From assembly GCF_002563855.1 (NCBI RefSeq), contig NZ_PDJQ01000001.1, positions 1,674,001 through 1,738,000 of the forward strand: DNA of 64,000 nucleotides, given 5' to 3'. Numbering within the stretch: the first letter of the stretch is position 1; each line of letters starts with the position of its first letter. This document shows, in pieces, positions 54,807-64,000 of the stretch. Under the pieces are notes generated by a model, which saw only the letters and a list, made by a program, of their open reading frames with translations, searched no databases and had not been told where the DNA came from. A program made the translations under genes and the position numbers. This DNA is from Tepidiforma thermophila. Its GTDB lineage: Bacteria; Chloroflexota; Dehalococcoidia; Tepidiformales; Tepidiformaceae.

Positions 54807-55638
54807 CGCCCTCTACCGGTTCGCTGGCCGGGTCCACGGCGCCCTGGCCGGGAAGGTGATCCGAGCCGCGCGATCGCACGGCCCCGGGCCGGTTCCGCAG
54901 GTGGAGCGGCTGATCGGTGCGACCTGCCTGGGTGCCCGGTCCGTTGGGAAGAACCTCGTGATCGAGTTCGATAACGGGCTCTCGCTCCGCGGCCACCTGC
55001 GGATGTACGGCACCTGGCACGTCTACCGGCCGGGCCAAAGGTGGTCCCGCCCTGAGCGGGAGGCCCGCCTCGTCCTCGAAGTCGACGACGCCGTCGTCGT
55101 CAACTTCAGCGCGCCCGTGGTCGAGCTGCTCGAAACACGCGCGCTTCCAGTCTACCGGCCGCTTGCCGGTCTCGGTCCCGACCTCCTCGCCGAGGAGTTC
55201 GATGCGGCCGAGGCGCTTGCGCGGTTCCGCGACCCGCTCCGTGCCGACCTCACCATCGGCGACGCGCTCATGGACCAGCGGGTGATGGCCGGGGTCGGCA
55301 ACATCTGGAAGCACGAAACGCTCTTCCGCTGCCGCCAGTACCCGTGGGCCCGCGTCCGGGACCTGAGCGACGAGCAGCTGCTGAAGCTCATCGAGACGGC
55401 CCGCAACCTGCTGCTGGCCAGCGTCGGCCGGCCGAACGCCTTCGGCCTTCAGCGCAGGCCGGCGATGTACGTCTACATGCGCGCAGGCCAGCCGTGCCGT
55501 CGCTGCGGCACCCGGCTCCGCTCCGCGCGGCAGGGGGTTGATATCCGCTACACCACCTGGTGTCCGACCTGCCAGGCGCCTGCTGCCGGTTCGGTCAGCG
55601 CACCGCCGCCGCCGGAGGCTCCGCACCGGCCGGGGTGA
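54793..55638 (+). CDS. Fpg/Nei family DNA glycosylase
   Basis: A 281-residue base-excision enzyme. Met is followed by PEGD (Pro is the Schiff-base residue, Glu the catalytic acid), typical of the Nei/endonuclease VIII branch. The H2TH region (AEALARFRDPLRADLTIGDALMDQRVMAGVGNIWKHE) and the C-terminal zinc finger (CRRCGTRLRSARQGVDIRYTTWCPTCQ) are complete. It removes oxidised pyrimidines or related lesions. It overlaps lhr by 14 bp (coupled) and converges with the HemA-like gene with a 44-bp overlap. Confidence 0.91.
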   Translation: MPEGDALYRFAGRVHGALAGKVIRAARSHGPGPVPQVERLIGATCLGARSVGKNLVIEFDNGLSLRGHLRMYGTWHVYRPGQRWSRPEREARLVLEVDDAVVVNFSAPVVELLETRALPVYRPLAGLGPDLLAEEFDAAEALARFRDPLRADLTIGDALMDQRVMAGVGNIWKHETLFRCRQYPWARVRDLSDEQLLKLIETARNLLLASVGRPNAFGLQRRPAMYVYMRAGQPCRRCGTRLRSARQGVDIRYTTWCPTCQAPAAGSVSAPPPPEAPHRPG

Positions 55639-56698
55639 TATGGGACTCGAGCGCTGCAGCGAGCCTGAGCGCCCGGTCATACGCGCGCTCCCGGCGCAGC
55701 TGCTCGGTGAGGTCATGAAACTGCCGATTGACCGCCGAGCGCAGGGTCCGGTCGAGGGCATCACGGTCGGCCGTGGGCTGTTCCGCCAGGGCGGCGGCAA
55801 GCGCTGCCTGGCGCACGCGCTCGAGGGCCAGGCGGAATCGCCCAATCGGGTGCTGGGAGTCCTCAGTAACCCGTGCCAGCCGCCGGTCGACTGCTGCCCG
55901 GACTGCCTGCGCCAGGCGGGACCGCAAGGCGACCGCGTGAGGCCTGCGGGATTCGTCTGCCAGGAGGTCGGCGAGCCGGATAACCATCCCGGCGGGTTCT
56001 CCGGTGAAATTCCGCGGAGTTCCCAGGTCGATCGCGAGACGCGCCGGGGGCAGCGCCTCGAGCCGGACCGCGCCGGCGCCGGACCCGAGACAGCCGGCGA
56101 GGACGTCGACCGGTCCCAGCCCGGAAACGTTTGCCAGCGGCAGGAAGGGGACGCCAATCTCCGGGTCGCGCCGGCCTGCGAGCAGGACCTCGAATCCGAG
56201 TTCGCGCCCGCGCGCGGCGATGAGCCGACCCATCGCGCCCGTGCCGAGCACCAGCAGCCGTCCGCCGGGCTGAGCCTGTGCCGTGGCCAGGGCCCGGTCG
56301 AGCAGGTGGCCGGCATGGCTCCGCTTGGGAAACGCCCGGCGGGCGTCGCGGGCTGCGGCCAGCGCCACATCTGCGGCAGCCCGGAGCGGCCCGCGCGTCC
56401 CGCGGAAGGCAGCACGAACCTGCCCCGCGATCTGCGCCTCGCCGATGACCACCGAATCAAGCCCGGCCGCAACACCCGCGAGCCGCTCGAGCGCCGCCAA
56501 CCCTTCGAGCCGTACCGGAGCGCCGCATTCGCACGGTTCGAACCCGTACACCTCCAGCCGCTGGCAGCTGGTCACGATGGCGGCGCCGGGGTGCGCGGTC
56601 CGTACATCGCCCTCGAGGGCAGCCATGGTGACAGCGTCGAGCGAGACGACTCGCCAGGCGCAGACGCGGAACCCCAGGAGCCAGGAGGGGCCTTCCAT
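55595..56698 (-). CDS. hemA: Glutamyl-tRNA reductase-like protein (divergent HemA)
   Basis: A 367-residue protein. TSCQRLEVYG carries the catalytic Cys of HemA (S/T-C-N-R-x-E-x-Y in the family, Asn replaced by Gln). LAGVAAGLDSVVIGEAQIAGQVR matches the GLDSxxxGExQIxGQ block, and GTGAMGRLIA the NADPH motif. The conserved N-terminal strand with LGLNHxTAP is missing or highly altered (LLGFRVCAWRVVS), and the protein is about 50 residues shorter than usual. It may still make glutamate-1-semialdehyde or be a paralogue. ATG 56698 is 10 bp after TAGACT. No other hem gene is adjacent. Confidence 0.75.
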   Translation of the reverse strand: MEGPSWLLGFRVCAWRVVSLDAVTMAALEGDVRTAHPGAAIVTSCQRLEVYGFEPCECGAPVRLEGLAALERLAGVAAGLDSVVIGEAQIAGQVRAAFRGTRGPLRAAADVALAAARDARRAFPKRSHAGHLLDRALATAQAQPGGRLLVLGTGAMGRLIAARGRELGFEVLLAGRRDPEIGVPFLPLANVSGLGPVDVLAGCLGSGAGAVRLEALPPARLAIDLGTPRNFTGEPAGMVIRLADLLADESRRPHAVALRSRLAQAVRAAVDRRLARVTEDSQHPIGRFRLALERVRQAALAAALAEQPTADRDALDRTLRSAVNRQFHDLTEQLRRERAYDRALRLAAALESHITPAGAEPPAAAVR

Positions 56699-56720
56699 TT
56701 GTCGAGCAAGTCTATCAACT

Positions 56721-58163
56721 TCAGGGAGTTGGCGGAATGTCGCCCCGCATTCGCTGCCAGCGCAGCAGGTGCCCGAGGGCAACCCCCGCCCGCGCGATCG
56801 ACGGGTAGGTGGCCAGGCCTGCCCGCCAGCACAGCTCCTGGAAGTCGAGCGACTGCTGGAATCCCTCGACGTTCGTGGCCGGGCGGATCGCCACCACGAC
56901 CGGCTTGCCAGATTCGCGCTGGACCCGCCCGAGCGTTTCCGCCTGGCGCGCCATCCGGGTGCGCACGTCGCCCACGCGTGCCATCGGGCCGGTGCCGAAG
57001 CCGGTGTGGTAGAGGATGACGTCGACGTTCGGGGCCTCGGCCACCGGCCGGAAGGTGGCCTCAAACCCCTCGTCCTCCCAGACCGAGGTCGTGTCGATCG
57101 GGTTCCGGATGCTCGTGCCAGCCTCGTCGGTGACCTTTGCCAGCGCTTCCTGCGTCTCGGGCAGGAGCTGAGGGAGCACCAGCCCGGCGGCAGCGAGGTC
57201 ATCGGCGGCCAGCACACTCGCGCCGCCGCCTCCGCCGACGACGACGATATTCGGCCCGCTGAGCCGCTTCACGAACTGGAAGGTCACGGCCATGTCGGTC
57301 AGCTCTTCGAGGCTCTCGACCCGGATGGCTCCCGCCTGCCGGCACAGGGCGTCGAACACCTGGAGCGAACCGGCGAGCGAGGCGGTGTGGGAGTTCGCGG
57401 CCCGGGAGCCCGCCTCAGTCCGCCCGCTCTTGAGGATGACCAGCGGCTTCAGGGCCGCCGTCCTCCGGATCACGCGCGCCAGCCGGGGCCCGTCCTGGAT
57501 ACCTTCGAGGTAGGAAACGATGATGCCCGTCTCCGGGTCGTCGGCGAGGTACTCGAGGAAGTCGGCAGCCTTGAGGTCAGCGCCGTTGCCGAAGCTGATG
57601 ACCTTGGAGCAGCGCACGCCCCGCGGCGTGGCGTACCGCACGAACTCGCCGGCGTTCATCCCGGATTGCGAGACCATGCCCACCGGTCCCGGCTCGGGCG
57701 GCTGGCCCGGCATCATCGCCAGCCGCGAAGCCGGCACGTAGAGCCCCATGCAGTTCGGCCCGATGATGCGAATCCCGGCCTCGCGCGCCCGGGCGACGAT
57801 GGCCTGTTCCATCTTGGCCCGCTCCGCATCGCCGGTCTCGGTGAACCCGGCCGTGAACAGGTGGAGCACCCGCACGCCCTTCGCGATGCAGTCCTCGAGG
57901 AGCTGCGGCACAAACCGGGCCGGGACCGAGGAAATGACGTAGTCCACATCGTCGGGGATATCACGGAGCGACGGGTAGCACTTCAGGCCGCGTATCGCCG
58001 GCGCCGTCGGGTGGATGAGGTAAATCGGCCCGCGAAAGCCGATTTCCTGCAGCGAAGCCACAAACCCCCCGCCGCCAAACCCGGCGCCCTCCTTCGCCGA
58101 GACGCCGGCGATGGCGATGGACTTCGGGTGGAAGATGAAATCGAGGGCGGGGGCGTCTGGCAC
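56721..58163 (-). CDS. ADP-forming acyl-CoA synthetase-like protein (alpha-type, CoA-binding)
   Basis: A 480-residue protein resembling the alpha subunit of ADP-forming acetyl/acyl-CoA synthetases. The N-terminal CoA-binding Rossmann domain (FHPKSIAIAGVSAKEG) is followed by two succinyl-CoA-ligase-like domains. The GPNCMGLY motif and NSHTASLAGS (phosphorylatable His) are intact. The beta/ATP-grasp part is not fused, as it is in many long versions, and no partner gene is nearby. The GTG start follows GGAG, seven bases away. A hairpin precedes it. Confidence 0.82.
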   Translation of the reverse strand: MPDAPALDFIFHPKSIAIAGVSAKEGAGFGGGGFVASLQEIGFRGPIYLIHPTAPAIRGLKCYPSLRDIPDDVDYVISSVPARFVPQLLEDCIAKGVRVLHLFTAGFTETGDAERAKMEQAIVARAREAGIRIIGPNCMGLYVPASRLAMMPGQPPEPGPVGMVSQSGMNAGEFVRYATPRGVRCSKVISFGNGADLKAADFLEYLADDPETGIIVSYLEGIQDGPRLARVIRRTAALKPLVILKSGRTEAGSRAANSHTASLAGSLQVFDALCRQAGAIRVESLEELTDMAVTFQFVKRLSGPNIVVVGGGGGASVLAADDLAAAGLVLPQLLPETQEALAKVTDEAGTSIRNPIDTTSVWEDEGFEATFRPVAEAPNVDVILYHTGFGTGPMARVGDVRTRMARQAETLGRVQRESGKPVVVAIRPATNVEGFQQSLDFQELCWRAGLATYPSIARAGVALGHLLRWQRMRGDIPPTP

Positions 58164-58196
58164 GTCGCTTCTCCGGGTGGTTCTTGGCGCACGAAA

Positions 58197-58226
58197 GCCC
58201 GGCTCGGGCCGGGCGGGCAAAGTCTA
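58197..58226 (-). promoter_or_regulatory. Promoter with 5'-terminal hairpin upstream of the CoA-synthetase gene
   Basis: Minus-strand TAGACT (58226-58221) predicts a start near 58214, where a perfect hairpin begins (GCCCGGC-N4-GCCGGGC, 58214-58197) followed by TTTC. It could be an attenuator or a stabiliser. Confidence 0.4.
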
Positions 58227-58316
58227 CCAGAGGTCCGTCCTTGCTGCCCCCGTAGCTCCGGGCCGCGGTACACTGGCGAGCGGCGCGCAGCGACCTACCC
58301 TTGGAGCCCTGGAGAC

Positions 58317-60177
<1,861 letters not shown>

Positions 60178-60178
60178 C

Positions 60179-60685
60179 ATGCACGTCATCGTCCGTTCGG
60201 CCGTCGACCGCCTGATGTACGAGCAGGCCGTCACCATCCGCCTGCTCAGCCTGGCCCCGCCCGATGCCTGGCAGCGGCCGGTACCGGCCCGCGGTACGAC
60301 GGTAGCCGGGCTGGTGGGGCAGCTGGCCGCGGATGAGGAGGCGCTGGCCGGGTGGCTCGGGGATGGTATGCCTGCCGAACTCCCGTGCGCCCCCGCGGAG
60401 TCCGGGGGTTCGGCCACCCTCGATTCCGCGCTCGAACGGCTCCGCGCTGCGCTCCGTGCCGCCGCTGCCGCGGCCGGCCAGCTCCCGGAGACGCTCCCGG
60501 CCGGTCCGCTCGCAGAGCTGTGGAAGCGCGCTGCCCTCTTCACCCGCGAGCGCGATGCCCTGCTTGAGGCCCTGCCCGAGGCGGCCGACGACGCCATCGT
60601 TGCGAGGTGGAAGAAGGCCCCTGAGCCGCCTTCCGAGCCCCGGCTCGCGAATGCCCAATCCGATGCCGTTGCGCCGGGCGGGTAG
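60179..60685 (+). CDS. DinB-like four-helix protein (tentative)
   Basis: A 168-residue protein starting MHVIVRSAVDRLMYEQ one base after the eno stop. LLSLAPPDAWQRPVPARGTTVAGLVGQLAADEEALAGWLGDG recalls the DinB/MDMPI fold (helix, W, then a His-like metal position), but the usual His residues are not evident, so an enzymatic role is doubtful. Ala-rich helices follow. It is probably coupled to eno. Confidence 0.55.
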   Translation: MHVIVRSAVDRLMYEQAVTIRLLSLAPPDAWQRPVPARGTTVAGLVGQLAADEEALAGWLGDGMPAELPCAPAESGGSATLDSALERLRAALRAAAAAAGQLPETLPAGPLAELWKRAALFTRERDALLEALPEAADDAIVARWKKAPEPPSEPRLANAQSDAVAPGG

Positions 60686-60719
60686 AGTACGCGGAAACGA
60701 CAGAACCGGAGGCTGCGCA

Positions 60720-61292
60720 ATGAGCCAGCTGGACGCCATCGTGGCTGAACTGGATGCCCATCGCACACGGTTCGAGCACTTCTGCCTCTCGCTGACCGCG
60801 GAAGAGCTTGAGCGGCCCGTTCCGGGTTCAACCTGGCTCATCCGCGACTTTATCGCCCACCTTGCCACCATTGACGCGCCGGTTGCCGAGATGTTCCGCG
60901 CCGTCCGGCGGGGCGAAGACGCCGGCCTCCGCACTGCCGATGGCAACCGGTTCGATGTTGACGCGTGGAACGAGCACCGCGTCCGGGAGCGTCGGGAACA
61001 TTCGGTCGCAGCGCTCCTGGAAGAGGCCCGGCGGGAGCGCGACCTGCTCAAGCGGGACCTCCTTGCACTAACCGACGATGACCTGGGGCGACCGATCCGG
61101 TTCGCCGGCGACACGAAACGTCCCCCGGCCACAGTATCCCTTGGCGCCTACCTCCGCGGCTGGTGCAAACACGACCCGATGCATGTGGTCGACATGTGCC
61201 GGGCGCTGCCGGGCCGGGCCGAACAGCTCGGCGCGTGGCTGGAGGACCCCGTAGTGGCCCGCTACCAGGCGGCGATGAACCCGGGACCATGA
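60720..61292 (+). CDS. DinB/MDMPI-family protein
   Basis: A 190-residue protein with the DinB-superfamily layout: LTAEELERPVPGSTWLIRDFIAHLATIDAPVAEMF. The conserved W and the D-x-x-x-H metal-type residues are present, and a later KHDPMHVVDMCRALPG gives a His pair. Members include mycothiol-dependent maleylpyruvate isomerase and bacillithiol transferases. GGAGG lies seven bases before the ATG. The stop overlaps the next start by ATGA. Confidence 0.7.
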   Translation: MSQLDAIVAELDAHRTRFEHFCLSLTAEELERPVPGSTWLIRDFIAHLATIDAPVAEMFRAVRRGEDAGLRTADGNRFDVDAWNEHRVRERREHSVAALLEEARRERDLLKRDLLALTDDDLGRPIRFAGDTKRPPATVSLGAYLRGWCKHDPMHVVDMCRALPGRAEQLGAWLEDPVVARYQAAMNPGP

Positions 61293-62146
61293 GCGCCCGC
61301 AGGATTTCGCCGCCGCGCGTCAACGGCCGGGCCGCCCGCGCTCCGCGGCCGCCCGCTGACCTGCCCGGGAGTAGCGATGCGTACCGCCAGACGTCCTTCG
61401 TCCTCGGGGAGGACGTCGCTCTCGTCCTCGAAGGTCTGGAGATCGAAGGGCAGCACGCCGAGGCCTGCGCCGGCGCGAAGTACCGAAACCGCGTAATGGC
61501 AGCGTCCTTGGGCCCGTGGTCACGCGGCTGGCTCGCACGCCTCCAGGCTCTCCATGCCCTCGAATGGGGCGACTACTCCTCGGCGGCCGTGCTGGTGCGG
61601 GCAGCAGCCGACTTCGAGGCTGCCGCGCTGTCGCACCTCCAGTCGGCGGCCGAAGAGTGGTCCGGCTGGCTGGACGGGGACGGGATCGGCGAAGCGCCCG
61701 ACCTCCACGCGGCAGAATTTCGGCTTCACCCCTTCCGCTCCGCCGAGTCGCTGGCGCGCGTCCCGCCGCTGGGCGAGGTCTACCGGGAAGCTTCTGATTT
61801 CGCACTTCCACACCTTGGTGCGACTGCCCTGCTGACTGCCTCCGATTCGAACCGCGAGCGCTACCTTGCGACCTTCGGTGACCGTGACTTCCATCTCGGG
61901 CTGGCCGAGCTCATCCTCGGCTGGTTGCTCCGGCTCGGCGTGGCGCACTGGGAAGGCTTCCCGGGCGATGCGCCGCTTCCAGCGGCCCCTGAGGGTGCCG
62001 CGGCATGGTGCGGGCGCGCAGCAACGGCGCTGGCGCGCCGGGACCGCTGCCGCATCGAGCGGGTCGAGCGGGACGGTGTCGAACGGGCGCTCATCGTCAA
62101 CTGGCGCCGGGAGCCGCGCTCGGCCATGAAACGCATCCTGCTGTGA
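61289..62146 (+). CDS. Hypothetical protein, 285 residues
   Basis: Not recognised. A Pro/Arg-rich N-terminus is followed by a mostly helical protein (AACAGAKYRNRVMAASLGPWSRGWLARLQALHALEWGDYSSAAVLVRAAADFEAA) with repeat-like ALHALEWGDYSSAA and several Trp residues. ATG overlaps the DinB-family stop by 4 bp, so they are coupled. Confidence 0.68.
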   Translation: MSARRISPPRVNGRAARAPRPPADLPGSSDAYRQTSFVLGEDVALVLEGLEIEGQHAEACAGAKYRNRVMAASLGPWSRGWLARLQALHALEWGDYSSAAVLVRAAADFEAAALSHLQSAAEEWSGWLDGDGIGEAPDLHAAEFRLHPFRSAESLARVPPLGEVYREASDFALPHLGATALLTASDSNRERYLATFGDRDFHLGLAELILGWLLRLGVAHWEGFPGDAPLPAAPEGAAAWCGRAATALARRDRCRIERVERDGVERALIVNWRREPRSAMKRILL

Positions 62147-62198
62147 CAAGGTCTCGCGGGCGTCAACGGGCCTGAACGCCCGCATCCGGTGGACGGTG

Positions 62199-62204
62199 TA
62201 CCAT
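62199..62204 (+). promoter_or_regulatory. -10 element for a leaderless lipoprotein transcript
   Basis: TACCAT ends 6 nt before GTG 62211, the chosen start. Confidence 0.5.
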
Positions 62205-62210
62205 GCCTCC

Positions 62211-62633
62211 GTGCGTTCGCAATTCGTTGCCGCCGTCCTCCTCCTGGTGCTCCTGGTTGCCGCTGCGTGCGGCGGCGACGACGAGGGCAGCGAGCCCCGC
62301 GGAACCGGCAACGACACCGACTACCTCCGGGCGGTTTGCATTGGCATTGACCGCGTCACCGATGCACTCATCAGCGCGACCACGCCCGAGGCCATCGCCG
62401 CGGTCATTGAAGAATTCGCGGCGACCATGCGGCAAATCGACCCGCCGCCGGACCTCACCGAGTACAACCGGCAGTTTGTCGCCTATCTCGAGGCAGCGTT
62501 GAAAGACCCGACGTCGGTCGTTACTACACCGCCGCCGCTGCCGCCCGACGACGTCCGGCGGCGGCTGGCACAGCTCGAGCCGCAAATCCCGGAGTGCCGG
62601 GAGCCCACCTTCTTCAGCCGCGGGCTCGAGTAG
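62211..62633 (+). CDS. Small lipoprotein
   Basis: A 140-residue exported lipoprotein: signal with lipobox VAAAC (Cys near residue 20), a GGDDEGS spacer, then a mostly helical domain (DYLRAVCIGIDRVTDALISA...FAATMRQIDPPPDL). GTG 62211 is preferred over GTG 62196 because of the -10 spacing and because the lipobox then lies in a normal position. Function unknown. Confidence 0.72.
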   Translation: MRSQFVAAVLLLVLLVAAACGGDDEGSEPRGTGNDTDYLRAVCIGIDRVTDALISATTPEAIAAVIEEFAATMRQIDPPPDLTEYNRQFVAYLEAALKDPTSVVTTPPPLPPDDVRRRLAQLEPQIPECREPTFFSRGLE

Positions 62634-62699
62634 GGCGCCCCGAAACGGAACGCAGGCGTATACTTTCGGAAACCCCGGGCCGCCGGGACGAGGAGACCC

Positions 62700-63626
62700 A
62701 TGCCGACACCGTACGCGTACTTCCAGGGAAAAATCGTGCCGCTGAGCGAAGCCAAGATCGGCGTCATGACCCACGCCTTCAACTACGGTACGGCGGTATT
62801 TGAAGGGATCCGGGGAAACTGGAACGAAGAGGACCAGACGGTTTACCTCTTCCGCATGCGCGAACACTTCGAGCGGCTCCAGCAGAGCGCCAAGATCCTC
62901 ATGCTCCAGATGCATGACTCGGTCGACCGCCTGTGCGAAATCGCGGTCGAGCTCGTCGAACGGAGCGGCTTCACTGAGGACGTCTACCTGCGGCCGATGG
63001 TCTACCTGTCGAGTGAGCAGCTCGGCGTGCGCCTGCATAACCTTGAAAGCGACACCCTCATCTTCCTCACGCCGTTCCCGGCCTACCTCCCCGAGGTCGC
63101 GCGCTGCCATACCAGCACGTGGCGCCGCGTCCAGGATACCGGCATCCCGCCCCGCGCCAAGGTGACGGGCATCTATGTCAACAGCGCCCTCGCCAAGACC
63201 GAAGCCAACGCCAATGGCTTCGACGAGGCCATCATGCTCAACGAAAACGGCCATGTGTCCGAGGGCAGCGGCGAGAACATCTTCATCGTGCGCAACGGTC
63301 GGCTGATTACGCCCACCCCGGCCGATAACGTGCTCGAAGGCATCACCGCGAAGAGTGTGATCGAACTCGCCCGGAACGAACTCGGCATCGAGCTGGTTGA
63401 GCGGGAGATTGACCGCACGGAGCTCTACATCGCCGATGAGGTCTTTATGACCGGCACGGCCGCGCACCTCACCCCCGTCGTCGAAATCGACCGCCGTCTC
63501 ATTGGGGACGGCCGGCCCGGCCCTATCACCCAGAAGCTCAGCCAGCTCTACTACGACTGCATCCGGGGCAAGAACGAAAAGTACCGCGCATGGTGCACGC
63601 CGGCACGCATCCGCGTCGCGAACTGA
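62700..63626 (+). CDS. ilvE: Branched-chain amino acid aminotransferase
   Basis: A 308-residue fold type IV PLP enzyme. HAFNYGTAVFEGIRG opens the small domain; NSALAKTEA carries the PLP lysine; GHVSEGSGENIFIV and EVFMTGTAA are the phosphate-binding and C-terminal motifs. It transaminates Val/Leu/Ile with 2-oxoglutarate. GGAG is six bases before the ATG. No other ilv genes are adjacent. Confidence 0.94.
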   Translation: MPTPYAYFQGKIVPLSEAKIGVMTHAFNYGTAVFEGIRGNWNEEDQTVYLFRMREHFERLQQSAKILMLQMHDSVDRLCEIAVELVERSGFTEDVYLRPMVYLSSEQLGVRLHNLESDTLIFLTPFPAYLPEVARCHTSTWRRVQDTGIPPRAKVTGIYVNSALAKTEANANGFDEAIMLNENGHVSEGSGENIFIVRNGRLITPTPADNVLEGITAKSVIELARNELGIELVEREIDRTELYIADEVFMTGTAAHLTPVVEIDRRLIGDGRPGPITQKLSQLYYDCIRGKNEKYRAWCTPARIRVAN

Positions 63627-64000
63627 CTGCGACCGTTTTTCGGCCGCCCCGCGCAATGGGCGTCATCATTGGTGGCGCCTTCGCAGCCTGGGCGGCAGCC
63701 GTCGCGGTGATTGCCGGCAATATCGCGTGGGGCGCCTCGCCAGAGTTCAAGACATTTCTCGCCTGGCTCGTGGCGGCAGGCGCCTTCCTGCTGGCGTTGT
63801 TGTTCGCCGCCTGGGCCTATGCGGTAGGTTCGCTGGCCTACACCATCCGTCCAGACGCCCTCGAGATCCGCTGGGGGTGGCGCCGGGTCGTCGTACCCAT
63901 CGCCTCCATCCAGCGGCTGGTCCCCGGCCGGACCCTTGAGCCGCCGGAGGTACAGGGGCTCAACTGGTGGGGCTGCCACGTCGGCGCTGGCGACGTGAAG
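63590..64000 (+). CDS. Membrane protein with bacterial PH-like domain (3' truncated)
   Basis: The gene runs off the right edge with 137 codons visible. From ATG 63590, overlapping ilvE by 37 bp, it has MVHAGTHPRRELTATVFRPPRAMG, then two membrane spans (about 23-42 and 58-80). YTIRPDALEIRWGWRRVVVPIASIQRLVPG then resembles the PH-like (bPH_10/DUF-type) domain of membrane proteins. ATG 63656 is a second possible start. The end is not visible. Confidence 0.65.
   Translation, partial: MVHAGTHPRRELTATVFRPPRAMGVIIGGAFAAWAAAVAVIAGNIAWGASPEFKTFLAWLVAAGAFLLALLFAAWAYAVGSLAYTIRPDALEIRWGWRRVVVPIASIQRLVPGRTLEPPEVQGLNWWGCHVGAGDVK

Overview
The window is a 64-kb stretch of a GC-rich bacterial chromosome with dense genes, many 1-16 bp gene overlaps and GTG/TTG starts. 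It carries no insertion sequence, prophage or CRISPR array that I can see. The gene content points to the phylum Chloroflexota, probably near Dehalococcoidia/Tepidiformia. It includes a fused FbiC for deazaflavin F420 synthesis with two F420-type LLM oxidoreductases, a DUF5317 membrane protein, a BTAD/STAND regulator, an EF-G-2 paralogue, a SEDS protein beside a Ser/Thr kinase, and an Flp pilin. This placement is inference from families, not a database result.

Layout. 1-6.2 kb: a serine-pathway aminotransferase (5' truncated), an unusual XRE-SerA fusion, FtsW/RodA, a membrane Ser/Thr kinase and an LLM oxidoreductase. 6.2-8.6 kb: an oligopeptide ABC ATPase pair and tRNA-Leu/tRNA-Lys on the minus strand. 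8.7-16.8 kb: a GDPD phosphodiesterase, an Flp pilin, a secreted CAP protein divergent from a very large transcriptional regulator, a tiny secreted peptide candidate, DUF5317, PanE-like and hypothetical genes. 16.8-21.6 kb: tRNA-Asp, then a tightly overlapped minus-strand group tyrA-aroA-gmk, with an SDR gene downstream and a site-2 protease upstream. 21.6-28 kb: an envelope operon of two paralogous beta-propeller-like membrane proteins and a lysozyme/SH3 protein, behind a long folded leader, convergent with EF-G-2. 28-36 kb: DnaQ-DinG helicase, GNAT, icd, acnA and a zinc-ribbon/RGG-like protein. 36-45 kb: a CAU tRNA, a Baeyer-Villiger monooxygenase, proS, dtd, two TetR genes, a CIRCE-controlled FmdB protein, tRNA-Ser and tRNA-Pro, threonine aldolase, a lipoprotein and a response regulator. 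45.7-50.3 kb: LLM oxidoreductase, fbiC, HxlR. 50.3-64 kb: Lhr helicase with an Nei/Fpg glycosylase, a HemA-like protein, an ADP-forming acyl-CoA synthetase-like protein, def, eno, small DinB-like genes, a lipoprotein, ilvE and a truncated membrane protein.

Themes. Metabolic genes cover serine, aromatic and branched-chain amino acid synthesis, two TCA-cycle steps (acnA-icd) and glycolysis (eno). Several genes appear to be leaderless: a TANNNT -10 box is followed exactly 6 nt later by the start codon. The most striking item is SerA carrying its own XRE DNA-binding domain, preceded by two copies of the palindrome ATGCA-N3-TGCAT over its promoter. This suggests a single protein that senses serine (ACT domain), makes its precursor and controls its own gene. 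Other regulatory novelties are a 13-bp-arm CIRCE with a consensus -35 inside its spacer upstream of fmdB, a leaderless 9-codon uORF overlapping dinG by ATGA, and a small ORF with a perfect Shine-Dalgarno in the acnA leader.
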